A stretch of DNA of 64,000 bases. It comes from Codonopsis lanceolata. Lineage: Eukaryota; Streptophyta; Magnoliopsida; Asterales; Campanulaceae. Below are positions 10,858 to 22,480 of the stretch, piece by piece. Under the pieces are notes generated by a model. It was not told the DNA's origin, did not search any database, and saw nothing but the letters and a program-made list of their open reading frames with translations. The stretch is taken from contig CM028381.1 in the NCBI GenBank assembly GCA_013146195.2, positions 54,436,099 through 54,500,098 on the forward strand, read 5' to 3'. How positions within the stretch are numbered: the stretch's first letter is position 1; each line of letters starts with the position of its first letter. The translations under genes and the position numbers were made by a program.

Positions 10858-11446
10858 TTAAAGTTGATTATCAAAAATTACAATTGCAATAGCTTATACA
10901 GAAATTATGATATAACTAAAACTTGATTGTCAGAAATTGCATAACAAAATTTCAGTTAAGGCACAACATTTCAATCTCTTAACATAATTATATAGAAACT
11001 ATGACAGAACTATGACATACAAAATCAAATTTAAGCTAAAAATACTATCACCAAATTTGAATTATATCTAGGGAACAATAGTTATCAAACACAAAACATA
11101 ATTAAAGGTATTTCATAGTTAAAATCATATCAGATTGTGGGGGTAACATATCATTACTTCTTTTAGTCATGACATCTCCCTTCCTTTCTCAAAATCGAAC
11201 TGAAGACTTGCTTACACTTTTTGGTATGAGAAAGGAAAGAAATTGGGTACGAAATTAGGGTTGGAATGAAAATGAGGAAGAAATTGAGTGTGAAATTACT
11301 GCTGGAATGAAAATGGGGGAGAAATTGGGTGAGAAATTAGGGCTAGAGCTGGAAATTAGAAATGAGAAGACTTTGGGGGAAGACTTTAGGGCATGAACAA
11401 TAAGAAATTGGATAACATTGAGAGGAGTTCATATACTCTTTCCCTA
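10858..11446. other. MULE subterminal region upstream of the transposase
   Basis: Non-coding. From 11225 to 11390 there are repeated words gagaaattgggt / gaaattagggt / ggaatgaaaatg, a tandem-like purine-rich block that would be the 5' untranslated or promoter region of the transposase on the minus strand. No core promoter element can be assigned confidently. Confidence 0.4.
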
Positions 11447-11602
11447 GCCTGTTGCTAAGCTATAATCGGTTCTCAACCTTTGCCAACATGTTCTAGCAGG
11501 TTCGCCATTACCAGTTGATAGCCATGTGACGGAAAGGATCAAAACTGATGAAGTTGGTAAACATTTGTGATCAACTTTGATGAACTGGGAAACATGGGTA
11601 CT
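11447..11602 (-). repeat. right terminal inverted repeat of the 7.6 kb MULE
   Basis: Reverse complement of 4011-4165. Beyond 11602 a further ~50 bases contain ctaaaagtgaaatt and accaaaagtgaaatt, motifs typical of MULE outer ends, so the true end may be near 11650. Confidence 0.85.
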
Positions 11603-13204
11603 AAAAGTGAAATTGACCTTTAGTTGGGAGACCAAAAGTGAAATTATCCATTTTATAAACATGAAGTCTTTACTTAGAATGAAAAAGTATTATATTATTT
11701 TAATTATCAATGTATTTTTTAATGTTTCTAATGTAGATAGAGAGATACGTGACAATCATCTAAATAATATTCACTTGTGTAGCTAACCCCTCCATTACTC
11801 TAACTTGAGGACTTTTCTGTTAACAAGCCTTTGTCAATATTCTTAGATAGCTGGAAAGAAAAAAGAAGAAGACAAGACAAATTTACTAACATGTTGAGTC
11901 TAATCAATCAAATTATAATACATTGTTGAGATTTACTATTGTGATAATTGAAATTACACAACTTAAATTTATTAGATCACATTATACCGATTCACTAAAA
12001 GTAAATGTCATGTAAGACCGTCTTATGGATCATAATTCGTAAGACAACAGGCATCCCATTCTTTGACAGCTCAAAGAATGTCTGTTTTACAGAAAAATAC
12101 TCCAAAGAATGTATTTCTTAAGTTTTTGTCATCAACTAAACGTGCTACACTATGTTCAATTATAACAACGTAATGCACCCCGAACCTACGAGTCGATGTA
12201 ACCTAAGTTTGTTCCATAGTTAGGTATTGACTTTGATTTCTTACAAAAGTTATGATAACGTGAGGAAGTTTCGTGGTAGCTAGCAATGATAGAGTTTACA
12301 GGGTTAAAAGGTATAATCGTTGCTTCGAGGACAATATTCATTAACTTCTTTACTTTTTTTCACACAAACTTTTGTAAAGTGTTGATAAATTATGAGGTAA
12401 AGAAGAATAATTAATTAAAGGAAATTAAAATGAGAATAAGTCTTTGTTACCGTTTCCAGACACACACCCACACCACATTATGTGGTAGTACAAAACAATA
12501 TTGATAAAAATTTGAGTAAGACAATTTTATTAGTAATTTTTTTTTAAAGACGAATCTTCTTTATCCAATCTATTGTATGTTGATAAGTTAAGCTGTGATA
12601 GTATAACTCTTTATTACGAATAAAGATATATAAGACGACTTTCCAAAAGCTTTACTCAAAAAAAATATTTATCCTATTAAATAGATAGATAGTTGACATC
12701 CCCACCTCTTACAAAGAGAATGATGCAACACAAATTCTAATAGTCATCAACTACTCCACTTGTTAGTTCAAATTTTATATGTGCTATGCTCTTTCTTTCT
12801 CCTCCTTAAGTACCCACAATTATGATTAAAATGCAGAAAGAAAATCACAAGCACAATATTAAAACAAAGGATGTAAAGAATGTGCAAGACAAGATAATTT
12901 GGACTTTACTTTGATGAGATAAATATATAAGGAAAAGGGCAAATGTGGGAAATAATAAATTAAGAAAAGGACAACAACCTTTTTTGATGTTGAGGTTAAG
13001 GTTGGTGATTAATTAATTAATTAAAGTATTGTTTATGTTAGGTCACTATTTTTAAAAATCTTTTGATATATCCATTTTCATTACCATTTCCAGTTTCCAC
13101 CAATCAATCAATTATGACAACGTTGGAGACTTTTGGACGGATATGATGGGCCCCCACCACGTTCATGTCCTAGTCACGGCACGAAGATCTACGTAACATT
13201 TATT
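11603..13204. other. AT-rich intergenic DNA
   Basis: No gene or recognisable element. A short inverted motif (gtaagaccgtcttatg...cgtaagac, near 12015-12055) could be a miniature-element remnant, but both ends cannot be defined. Confidence 0.5.
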
Positions 13205-14133
13205 TTGCTTAGCTCAAGAGAATTGCTCGACACCGAAAATATTAGGCGAAAATTCTAACCTAGAAGTTTAATAGCTCCAACAACATATTTTAAAATATTG
13301 GTTTAAAAATACTATTGTGTTTTTTAATAGCTTTAATAACATATTTTAAATTCAAAAATCATGATTGTGCGTAATGAAATTGGGATCGACCTGCCCGATC
13401 AGGTCGAGGGGATAGCGCTCCTTCATGGGGGTTTGGAGGCAACGCCACCGAAAGGTAAACGAACTTTTTGATTCATGAAATACGAAACTATAATAGATTT
13501 GTACCGAGTTGAATGATTTTTTAGTTGAGACGAAGGCAGAGAAGGAGAAGGAAGAAGAAGACTTACGACGTAGGACTTTGAGGAAGAATGTGGATGACTT
13601 AAACTGGTTCTTTATACTTTTGTACCGTGACTCATTAATTTTATTGCATTATTTTTACACCGAGGTTCAAAAGTTTAATTTTCTAATCTATTTTAGTACC
13701 GTAATTCATAAATTTCATTGCATTATTTTTGCATCGCGGTTTAAAGTTTAATTTCCTAGTTTATTTTTTCACCACGATTCATAAATTTCATTGCATTATT
13801 TTTACACTGCGGTTCAAAGTTTAATTTCCTAATCCATTTTTACACCGTGATTCATAAATTTTATTGTATTTATTTTTGTTTCGCGGTTCAAAGTTTAATT
13901 TGCTAGTCACTTTTTGTATCGCGATTCATAAAGTTTAATTGTATCGCGGTACAAAAATAATAACCTCTGTAGCGCACATACAGTTCATTAAAGATATCAT
14001 AGTCATTTTGCCATTAAAAATGATTTTTACAAAAAAAATGTACTGTCACTATTAAATACTTTAAAAAGTTGACCGACACCTAATTTTCTCATTTCTTTTG
14101 CTTAGCTCAAGAGAATAGCTGGACACTGAAAAT
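13205..14133. repeat. 36-bp direct repeats flanking an 857-bp insert
   Basis: tttgcttagctcaagagaat followed by (t/a)gct(c/g)gacac(c/t)gaaaat occurs at 13205-13240 and again at 14098-14133, with only three differences. The intervening DNA contains a 73-bp tandem repeat array. The repeats are too long for an ordinary target-site duplication; they may mark a duplication or an element with direct terminal repeats. Confidence 0.7.
13617..13950. repeat. 73-74 bp tandem repeat, about 4.6 copies
   Basis: The unit contains accg(t/c)gattcataaattt, cattgcattattttt and gcggttcaaagtttaattt. Successive copies of attcata fall at about 13630, 13704, 13777, 13850 and 13924. Copies are diverged at roughly one base in ten. 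No reading frame is conserved across units. Confidence 0.88.
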
Positions 14134-14549
14134 TGAATCATCCATGCCCCATGGGCTCTGTCGGTAGCCCATTTCATTCCAGTTGGCCATTTGTCAAATA
14201 GAGTGTTTAGTGTTTATACTTGAATTATTACTTGTCGGTCCACTTTTATCAATTTCTAACCGTTTATTTTTTTTAAACCGTAAAAGTCTATTTTTATTTT
14301 TTTCTTACTAAAATGCCCATCACCTACCTCACTGCATGCTTTGTCTTTGACGCAAACCATTTCTCGGTATCTATGAGACCAACGAGAATCGCTTTATCAA
14401 AAAGAGAGGAGGTGAGAATGACGAACTTGAATGAAAGAGCCTTCTTAATCCTAAGGAAGGATTCAAACCTATACTATTTAATCCGCCCTTCCTAGAAAAG
14501 GTTAAAAAGTCTTCTTCCTTCGCTTCATTCAATCTCTCTAACTTCAAAT

Positions 14550-14715
14550 TCAAATCGCGATGCATCGATTTGGAATCGATGCATTGCGGTTCAAAATCGA
14601 TGCATCCGAATTGAGTGGGTTTCCAAATCGATGCATCGAGATTTCAAATCGATGTACCGGGATTTCAAATCGATGAATCACGGTTCAAAATCAATGCATT
14701 GGGATTTCGATGCAA
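14550..14715. repeat. array of imperfect atcgatgcatcg units
   Basis: Short units such as aaatcgatgcatcgagatttc recur every ~25-35 bp. Each contains the palindrome atcgat or atgcat. A similar but looser array follows at 15640-15900. No coding sense is apparent. Confidence 0.8.
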
Positions 14716-15639
14716 ATAGGGGATTTATAGATTTGGCTCTCGGGTTTATGTCTTTCTCGTTGATAGAAGCCTAGCCAAATCTATAAAACATATGTATTGC
14801 AAAATATTAGACTTGAGAAGCTTCCTCGCTCTCATTCCATCGGCAAACTAGAAAGGGAAGCATCGATTTATTCCCAGCCATGAAACATATGTGTTGAAAT
14901 CCATTACGTCGGCAAACTGGAAAAGGAAGCCTTCGATGGTTTTAACATCCATTCACCGAAACTATCATTTCCTTTCCCTTTCTCACAACATGCTTTATTT
15001 TTTTGTAATTTATTCTCTATATTGGCTTGTAATTCACTCCGTGTTTGGCAATACAAATGTTTCATGATTTGGCAATAAATATGTTTCATGATTAAGCATC
15101 ACTTTGCTTAAAATGTTTAGAATATATGCGTCGTGTTGTTTAGTATCCATTATTTTCAATCATTCAGAAAGATTATCACTTATTCTTCCAGTCTATCCTA
15201 GTTCTACCACAACATTAGCCCTTTCAAATGATGTTGATTCTTATCCACCCAATTATTTTTCAGTGAAAATAGAGCAACCTTTCATCTTCCTGTGAATTGT
15301 GTGCAAACATTGATGCATAATTTGGAATTGCGATGCACTGACTTTGGATTTGCGATGCACCGCATGCTTGATGTGCACGTGTTTTCCTTTCATTAATTGC
15401 ATAATCGTATTTTCGTCCTCAAAGTGTCTTTTTATGATTAAATAAAAAATATAAGACTTTTGAGGTTAAATATTGTGTAAAGTGGGCAGACCTGAATTTC
15501 TCCCTTTATATTTTATATGGGTAAATTCAGGCCATTCCAGTCCACCATTCATTTTTAACTGAAAAATGTACTTTTGGAAGACGAAAAGACAATGATACCC
15601 TTAATGAACCGAACACGCACACACAAAAGTATAAATCCA
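14716..15639. other. non-coding DNA between the two palindromic arrays
   Basis: No gene. It contains scattered tgcatcg-like words near 15300-15370 and an imperfect inverted repeat, cctgaattt...aaattcagg, at about 15490-15534. Confidence 0.45.
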
Positions 15640-15900
15640 TCCATCGAGTTTGCATCGCGATACACAAATTGAATCCAATTTATGCACCGCGAGGCAACAA
15701 TTTAAATTACCTAATCGAAGTTAAACAATCAATTGATGCATCGCGTTGTAAAATATTGATGCAACACGATGCACACAAATCATGCATCAAAATCATAAAG
15801 ATGCATTGGGACTCCAAATTGATTCATCGAGATTCCAAATTGATGCATCACAGTTGAAATTTGATTGGATTGCGATTGAAATTTGATTGCATCACGATGT
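15640..15900. repeat. second, looser array of gatgcatcg-type units
   Basis: Words such as tgcatcgcg, gatgcatcgcg, tgatgcatca and gattgcatcacgatg recur about every 30 bp, resembling the array at 14550-14715. Confidence 0.65.
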
Positions 15901-16501
15901 AAGCTAGTTTCAATTGCATCTCTTCCGCCTTCTTCTTCCCCCTCCTCTGTGGTAAGCCATCTTCTTCATCCCATGCTTCGTCCCTACTGAAATATCCTCC
16001 AATCTAAGTCAGGTCCATTCCAGTATCGTCTTTAATGAATTGAAAAATTCATGATTTTTGGTGATTTTTGCCCCTGAACCCTATCGACCCCCGCAACTTG
16101 ACTGGCCATGTTGATCTCTGTTTTGTTGTGCAACAATCGTGATGTTTGAACTCTAATTTGTTGGCCGGAGCTGTGGAAGGAAACGGATCTGAGCATTGTC
16201 ATAACAATTTTATAACAGTAACCTTTTCAGTTGAAAAAAACAGGGGATTGAAGCGATTAAAAGTTTGGGAAAATGGGTTGCCCCACAATTTCTTTGACTT
16301 TATATACCACTTCAAAAATGCCAGGCTTTGTTAAGGCTTAGTAGAAGAAGCATTGACAGTTTGGCACCCAAATGAATATTTCTCCACATTGATCCTTCAT
16401 TTCCCTCGGTCAAAAACACTACTCTCTCTATCTGTTGAAAAAAAAGGGTCCCGTTTTACTCCTACATATATTGAGAAAAGGTGATTCCCAAATGTGTTAA
16501 T
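15901..16501. other. non-coding DNA
   Basis: No gene recognised. A short plus frame at 16146-16334 has no family resemblance. Around 16420 (ctactctctctatctgttg) there is a weak similarity to one end of Stowaway-type miniature elements, without a matching second end. Confidence 0.4.
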
Positions 16502-16820
16502 ATAGATGTTAAAAGGGTCGAGAACTGCAGAGTCGACCCTGTTAAACTGTAACCGGAAAGAGTTAGGGTTGAGAAAAGATAACTCTATTAAATTCAGGGC
16601 TAATAGGACTAGCCATGTAGGGTCACAACCCTGTAGGGCTAGGGACAACCCAATTAACATATCTAAGTAGAGATGTAAAAAGGTTGAGAACCGCAGAACC
16701 GACCCTGTTAACCCGTAAACGAAAGGGTTAGGGTCGAGAAAATGTGATCCTATTAGGGCTAGGCCTATATGGTCACAACGCTATAGGGCTAGGGTCAATC
16801 CAATTAACATATTTATGTCT
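16502..16820. repeat. ~167-bp tandem duplication
   Basis: The two units begin at tagatgttaaaagggtcgaga (16504) and agatgtaaaaaggttgaga (16671) and both end in caattaacatat. Both contain gaaccctg/gaccctgttaa, agggttagggt and agggctagg(g). They are diverged at many positions. Non-coding. Confidence 0.85.
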
Positions 16821-16827
16821 TAATAAC

Positions 16828-17508
16828 TAAAGGTGAGCACATACATTTTAAAACTGGACCAAACCAATAAAAAGTGTACCGAATCAATTTATTGGGTTGG
16901 TTCTGGTTTTGAGGTTTAGTAGAACTAGATAATTGGTTCGATCCTGATTTTGATACTAATAAATTTATTTAAAACCGGACCAGACCAATTGATTTAATAT
17001 ATATAATATATAATATTATATATTACTATATTAATAGTAATCTAATTATAATATAAATAATCAATTTCTATTTTTCTTTATTTTTCGGCCCTTAAGATTA
17101 TTATGAGTTTTAATATCATGCCAAAGTAAGTTGTTTTTTTACATTTTTATTTTTTATTTTAGTATGAATAAGAAACTTCATTAATTTTATGAACAAGTTT
17201 GTTACATTTTTACTTTTTATTTCAGTATAAATAAAAAACTCTATTAATTTTATAAGAAAGATAAGATAAGCTCAATAAGACCAAAAAAATACTAATTTAT
17301 TTGTATTAAATAATTAAGAACTGAAGTATTGGTCCAGTTCTGGTTCTCATGAATTTTGAATTGGTTCCGGATCGGACCAAAATATTAATTCTCATACATG
17401 TTAGATTGGTTCTGATTTTGTATTTTATAAGAACCAAAGTATTGGTCTGGTTCAAGATCTTCATTTAAAAAAAAACAATTGGACCAAACTGAACGATGAT
17501 GACTCCTA
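16828..17508. mobile_element. non-autonomous hAT element with 8-bp TSD
   Basis: 681 bp bounded by ttaataac at 16820-16827 and again at 17509-17516, the 8-bp duplication expected of hAT transposition. The ends are short imperfect inverted repeats (TAAAGGTGAGCA on the left; TAGGAGTCATCA reading in from the right). The interior carries ggttctggttt / ggaccaaaccaat words, complementary between the two halves, as in the common plant TAGGGGTGAGCA family. No coding sequence. A 5-bp AT-rich core (16995-17060) holds taatata repeats. Confidence 0.78.
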
Positions 17509-17516
17509 TTAATAAC

Positions 17517-17884
17517 CCATTTTTGGTTCCCAACCATTGAGAGAGGCACGTGCATTACATGCGGGGCTAAAGAACGTGGAAAGGGGATTGTTCCTCTGTG
17601 GTTTTCTCTCCTCTGTCCCTTCTTCTCTTTGTGCTTCCATCTTGTTTAATGTGTTTGATCTTTCCAAGACAATAAAAATCTAACCATTTTTTAAATTTTC
17701 GTATGTTTCTTATTTTAATTAGTCGTTTCTTTTTTTAAAACCAAAAATATTATTTTCTTATTTATAAATACGTCTTTATTTCTTTAATTTGTTACATCCA
17801 TTTCACTCATTAAAATTCACTCTACAATATTTATCTCTCTACAATTCCACATATTTTCATTCATCCCTTTGTAAACCTTAGTTT
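17517..17884. other. spacer between hAT and MULE
   Basis: No gene. AT-rich, with one pyrimidine-rich stretch (17590-17650). Confidence 0.5.
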
Positions 17885-17893
17885 TATTATAAA

Positions 17894-19498
17894 GGCAAAT
17901 TACACAATTGAGCCATCCAACTTTCTCACTTTGTAATTCGGCTACCGAAAATTTAAAATTTCTATTTGAGCCATCCAACTTTAATCCTGTTGCAAGCGAG
18001 CCCATATTTTGGATGGACGTTAAATTTAACCGTTCAGTTATGTCAAATATCTATTTTTCCCTTCTAAATATAATTTTTGTGTGATATTAGAAATTTAAAG
18101 GGGTCCAACTGGAAATACAAATAAAAGGGAGGAACAATTATAACTAAAAATGGGTCAAACTGTAAATAATAGAGCTTTGGGGTCATAGATCTGGGTATGC
18201 ATCTCCTTTCAATCTGCAATAATGATTTGGACGGAGATCATGATTCTTTTCGAAGATCTTCTTGCTTAATTACTTATCCTTAGGCATCTATTATGTCGCC
18301 CTGGCACATCTTCGTCACCATAGTCGGAGTCCGATACTGGAACTTTTGTATCCTCGTCGGTAGTCGCCTTCTTCTTCTTCTTTCCCTTAGGCTTCGTCGA
18401 CGAAGGGACCGACGCATCTGTAGTCTCCTCCTTCTTCCTTCAGATTTGTTTCGCCGCCAATGACGACGACATATCCCTCGGCCCCAAGCCGGACATCTCC
18501 ACATGCCTATGGCTCCTTCTCATCTCCCAGTTCGCTCTCCCTTAAAACAAAGTCCCAGATTTGGCCTCTCATATCCTCACCAGAATCCAGCCCCTTTCTC
18601 ACCCAGATTCAGTTGAGCCCTTTCATCTATAGCCGATTCCTGTCCATCCACAGTCACCCCATCTTTTCTTCGATAGACATCTTCACCTTCAGTCAACACC
18701 TTCACTTCCATCTTCATCTTTAGTCAAGTGACTTATTTTAACGATGGTTTGAATAGGTGAGACAAAAGTTCACTACAGTGCTATTGCGAAAGAGGTTCGA
18801 CAAAGGCTTCTTGTTGAAGAACGTATGACAGGCCGTCTGTCCACATGCCTTGTAATCTTTTGGTCCCTGAAAGTAGTAGCCATTGTGTACAGGGAATCGA
18901 CTGGCCTTGGACTGGATTTCAGGATAAATAAAGTCCATTCACGCTTTCATTCTCTACGAATTCTTATTCCATCTATAAAAAATTTCTTGATTGACCGCCT
19001 ATAAATGCTCAAGCGAACCACTCTTTCATTGAATCAATTTGCCCATTTAGAAATTTTGGGGACGATTTAGGAGAGAGAGTAGACTGAGACTGCACTGTAG
19101 AGCCATGCTTTGAGGATTGGCCGCCATTCGATTGGAAGGTGGTGGTGGTGGGAGTAGAGGATTTGATGGATTGCAGAGTTTTAATGATAATAAATGGTTT
19201 GGTTTGGGTTTAGATTTGGATTATTCTGGGTTTGTTTAATGGCAAAAATTGAAAATTAGGTATTAGATTGTGGGATTTTTGGTCTTTGTACAACTTTCAA
19301 GTAAATAAAATTAATTTTGATATTTTTAACCTTTTTTTCTTCCTATTTTACCCTTTAATTTGATGTCCTGGACTAACGCCTGTTAGAAAATGGGCTCGCT
19401 TGCAACTAAAGTTGAATGACACAAATAGAAATTTCAAACTTTCGGTGGCGGAATTACAAAAAGTGAGAAAGTTGGGTGGCCCAATTATGTGTTTTGCC
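17894..19498. mobile_element. non-autonomous MULE with perfect 9-bp TSD (Pack-MULE candidate)
   Basis: 1605 bp flanked by tattataaa at 17885-17893 and 19499-19507. Inverted ends start GGCAAA(T/A)(T/C)AC and extend ~125 bp (gagccatccaactttctcac on the left, reverse complement on the right with scattered differences). The interior 18280-18960 is more GC-rich and exon-like. Minus frames include one with VPVSDSDYGDEDVPG and another, at 18738-18938, with FPVHNGYYFQGPKDYKACG. I do not recognise a source gene. The left subterminal region resembles that of the MULE at 7853 (ttttggatggacgttaa, then a tctattttt(c)ccc word), so the two belong to related families. Confidence 0.9.
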
Positions 19499-19914
19499 TA
19501 TTATAAATCCCCTCTTCTAGACTTAATTTTTATCCAAAATGGATGAAAATTCACGTGGTTATTTTAAGAACTTATTAAATTCTTCAAATATCGAAGGAAA
19601 TAAAAGTTCTCAATATTCTCAATTTCCATCTACCCCTAATTCCCACAAAAAATTTCCAAATTATCCATTTATTCCACAAAATTTCGAGGTTCTCAAAATT
19701 TCTCGTTTTCTTCGAGCGGCATTCCTCCTGCTCCAAATTACATATCTCAACCTGAGTATTGGCAATCAATGGGAAACCAATTTTTCATGCAAGCTCCTCT
19801 TTATGTGTATTCTCCTTATAATATGTCATCACATGAATCAAGAAGAGCAAGTGTAGATACATATGCTTCGGACAAAGAACCAACAATGCCATCGTACATC
19901 CCAGAGACTCAATG

Positions 19915-21870
19915 TGTCACGCCCCAACTCTTCCCCTACGTGGGACCCTGACTCAGGCGTGAGACAAACCAACCTGCTATTAACACAATCTAAAACCAAT
20001 GGAAAAGATAAGATGTAAAGAACTCCAAACTAAATTGTTATAACAAACCAAGTCTCAAAAGACATCCAAGCGTTTTACAAAACCAATAAGATTTTACTAG
20101 TCGAAGCATTACACAAAATAAAAACAAGAGAAAACTACAAGTCTCTCAAAACAACCTTACTACAACATCAACTACTAAGAGTACTACCCAAAAGAATGAC
20201 ACTTCTAGCACTCCAGAGAACTTTCCACCACACACGAACTAACCCTCACCTCAACTGTAATCTAAGGAAAATAAATTGGAAATGGTGAGTTGAAACTCAG
20301 TAAGATATACTAAACTTATGCATGTTATGCGTGTATGCAACATATATCGTGTCATGATGACAATTATGATAGTTTATAACACATTTCATAATTTAATATC
20401 AAGTGAAACATAAGAGCTGGAGTTTATAACACATTTCATAATTTAATATCAAGTGAAACATAAGAGCTAGAATTAAACACATTTAAGTATACGAGATCGA
20501 GATACATCTCCGATCAAACCACTTCCGACCTTATCACCCTTGTTGAAGCTTGTTTATCTTGATCATTCTCTTGTACTGTATATCAAACTTGACAATTAAC
20601 ACAGCCGACACAAGTCATCATGAGGCTAGGTCCCTACAACCCTAGACAACTCGTGATACTTAGGTGTTGATGGTGGAATTCACCCCATATGGCCATTGTA
20701 GAGGGTTCTAGGTTGAGCTTGGGTGCTTCTGCTAACTAGACTGCACTCCGCCCCGTGACTAAGTCAGAGGGACCCCTAACTCTCCATATATTTGATTGTT
20801 CTCATGTACAAGTAATTGTTAGCCATATAGATGTTATTTATATGAACACTCCCTTAGTGTTCGATAGAGACGTCGATGTTATTCACATACAAGGAATTTT
20901 TGAGTATTGATTATTCATGCTCATGTTATTGTATTGTTGTAAAATTAACACTTATAGAGAGTCAATGAGTTAAAAAGTAAACTCATTACTTCCCCAAAAT
21001 AGCAAGTCCCAACTAATAAATACTATCCACATAATCATGAAATTCAAGACAACTACAATGAGCCAAATATTCATAACTTCACTTCAAACAAGTTCACCAA
21101 CCAAATATTCAACCAAGTAACACACAAGTAAAATTACACATAACATAGTAACATGAATTTTAACATAGATTTCATATAACCAACTCCATAGGTAGATATA
21201 ACATGATATTATGAACAAACATAAACAAGTAGTCCCTTGCCCGAAATGTAGAACTCAAATGTAGTTATATGCAAGAGAAAAATGGTTCAAGTCGAAGCTC
21301 TCGGTGAGAGGAACAACTTTGATGAAGAGAAATTGAGCAAATAATGGTTGAAAGTCTCCCAAAATCAAGCTAGAACATGAAGAAACCCCACTTTTCCAAT
21401 CTCACCTTCAATAGGTGTGTTTGTGTGTGTTTTGTGTTTGGGAAGTCTGACTTCTCTAAGTCAATCCCTGGTCAACAATCCTATATATAGTGGTTTGACT
21501 ATTTGAGAAATAACCAAAATGGGTTTAATGAATTACGGGTTGATGCGGTCGCATTGATCAATACAATGTGGTCGCTTCACTACATTGGACAAGGTGATGC
21601 GGGCGCATCAAGTACTTGGAGTTCAAGAATTCAGACCTCCTAGAATGCGGTTGTTCTACCACGGAGGATGTGATCGCATTACCCCCTGTTCTGCCAACAC
21701 TTCTAAAATTAATCCAAATCTAACCAAAAGCCAATTAGTCCCAACTCAATAAATCATAAAGTCTAAATAACATTATAGTTTAAGTCTTAAAACACAATAA
21801 GCACATTGATTCAAATTTTAAGCATACAAATTTACGATCAACATGTATTTAAAAATATCCGGGTGTTACA
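19915..21870 (-). mobile_element. solo LTR, probably Ty3-gypsy, minus orientation
   Basis: Reads TGTAACACCCGG... to ...GGGGCGTGACA on the minus strand, 1956 bp, with no internal coding region. A TATA-like ctatatatagg near 21480-21490 on the minus strand fits LTR promoter position. It sits inside the Harbinger ORF1. Flanks are caatg on the left and caacc on the right (or ctcaa/cacaa if the edge is placed two bases out), so the duplication is only approximate. The TGTAACACCC start is common among Ty3 chromoviral LTRs, so that lineage is an inference. Confidence 0.7.
20371..20470. repeat. 50-bp perfect-like tandem duplication inside the LTR
   Basis: agtttataacacatttcata... occurs at 20371-20420 and again at 20421-20470, differing only near the last bases (ctgg versus ctag). 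Its near identity shows a recent local duplication. Confidence 0.95.
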
Positions 21871-22480
21871 CAACCACCGATTGATTTAGAAGTGGCAATG
21901 TCATCGTATGTCATTTATAATAAACTAAATCTCGATTATCGATGCGGTTGGAGTGAAGAGGATTTATTGAGCAATGCATATAAACAATACAAGGATGATA
22001 CATAAAAGTCATTCCAATTTGAACACGTGTGGAGGATTATGAAAGATAGTCCGAATTTTCAAGAACAAGGAAAATTTAGACACATTGGAAAGAAGGCTAA
22101 GACATCTAGTTCTGAGGGACACACCAATACGAGTGAGGATACAGATGAAACTGACGTATGCACTCGTCTAATTGGACAAAAGGCAGCAAAGAAGAAGGGA
22201 AAAAGTAAAACCACATTACAAAATGACGAGTTTGACGACACATAGTGCTTTCTTGGAGCGGATTGATGAGTACACATCAACTAAGAGGCCGTGACATAAG
22301 TAAGGGAAAGCTGAAGTGTTTGTGGAAGAGTTCAAAATTCTTAATAAAGATGCTAGTGGAATGACGCCAGAGGCGCGTTACATACATTAATGACATGTGA
22401 AGTGGGGGTGGTATGTAGTTTAGTTCAAATTTATTTTATTTCGAGTTATACAATTTTCAATTTTATGTTATTTCTGACTT

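Larger units (their letters stand above)
4011..11602 (-). mobile_element. decayed autonomous Mutator-like element (MULE) with long TIRs
   Basis: Two inverted copies of about 155 bp bound the region (4011-4165 and 11447-11602). They share words such as cccatgtttcc, ttcatcagttttgat and ggcaaaggttgagaac. Between them lie a MuDR-type transposase on the minus strand and a spliced GRF zinc-finger gene on the plus strand. On the right side the similarity to MULE ends seems to continue outward for another ~45 bases (a caaaagtgaaatt motif near 11650). On the left that part is replaced by a microsatellite. I could not identify a 9-bp target duplication. About 3.3 kb of the length is a later solo-LTR insertion. 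Confidence 0.85.
19539..22380 (+). pseudogene. PIF/Harbinger-type ORF1 (MYB/trihelix-like, NAM-associated), split by a solo LTR
   Basis: Begins at MDENSRGYFKNLLNSSNIEG (19539), the conserved start of a large plant family of Harbinger-linked DNA-binding proteins (often annotated 'glutathione S-transferase T3-like' or NAM-associated). After a frameshift near 19690 it continues with GNQFFMQAPLY and PSYIPETQ. An LTR then intervenes (19915-21870). It resumes as PPIDLE, lacks most of the central trihelix region, and ends with the conserved C-terminal block: GWSEEDLLSNAYKQYKDD, FEHVWRIMKDSPNFQEQ, a basic KKAKTSS and KKKGKSK stretch, and the frame-shifted FLERIDEY and FVEEFKILNKD. Stops, frameshifts and an internal deletion make it non-functional. 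No accompanying DDE transposase is visible. Confidence 0.78.

Noticed and set aside
20371..20470. CRISPR-like or regulatory repeat
   Set aside because: Only two adjacent copies without spacers, inside an LTR; a simple tandem duplication explains it.
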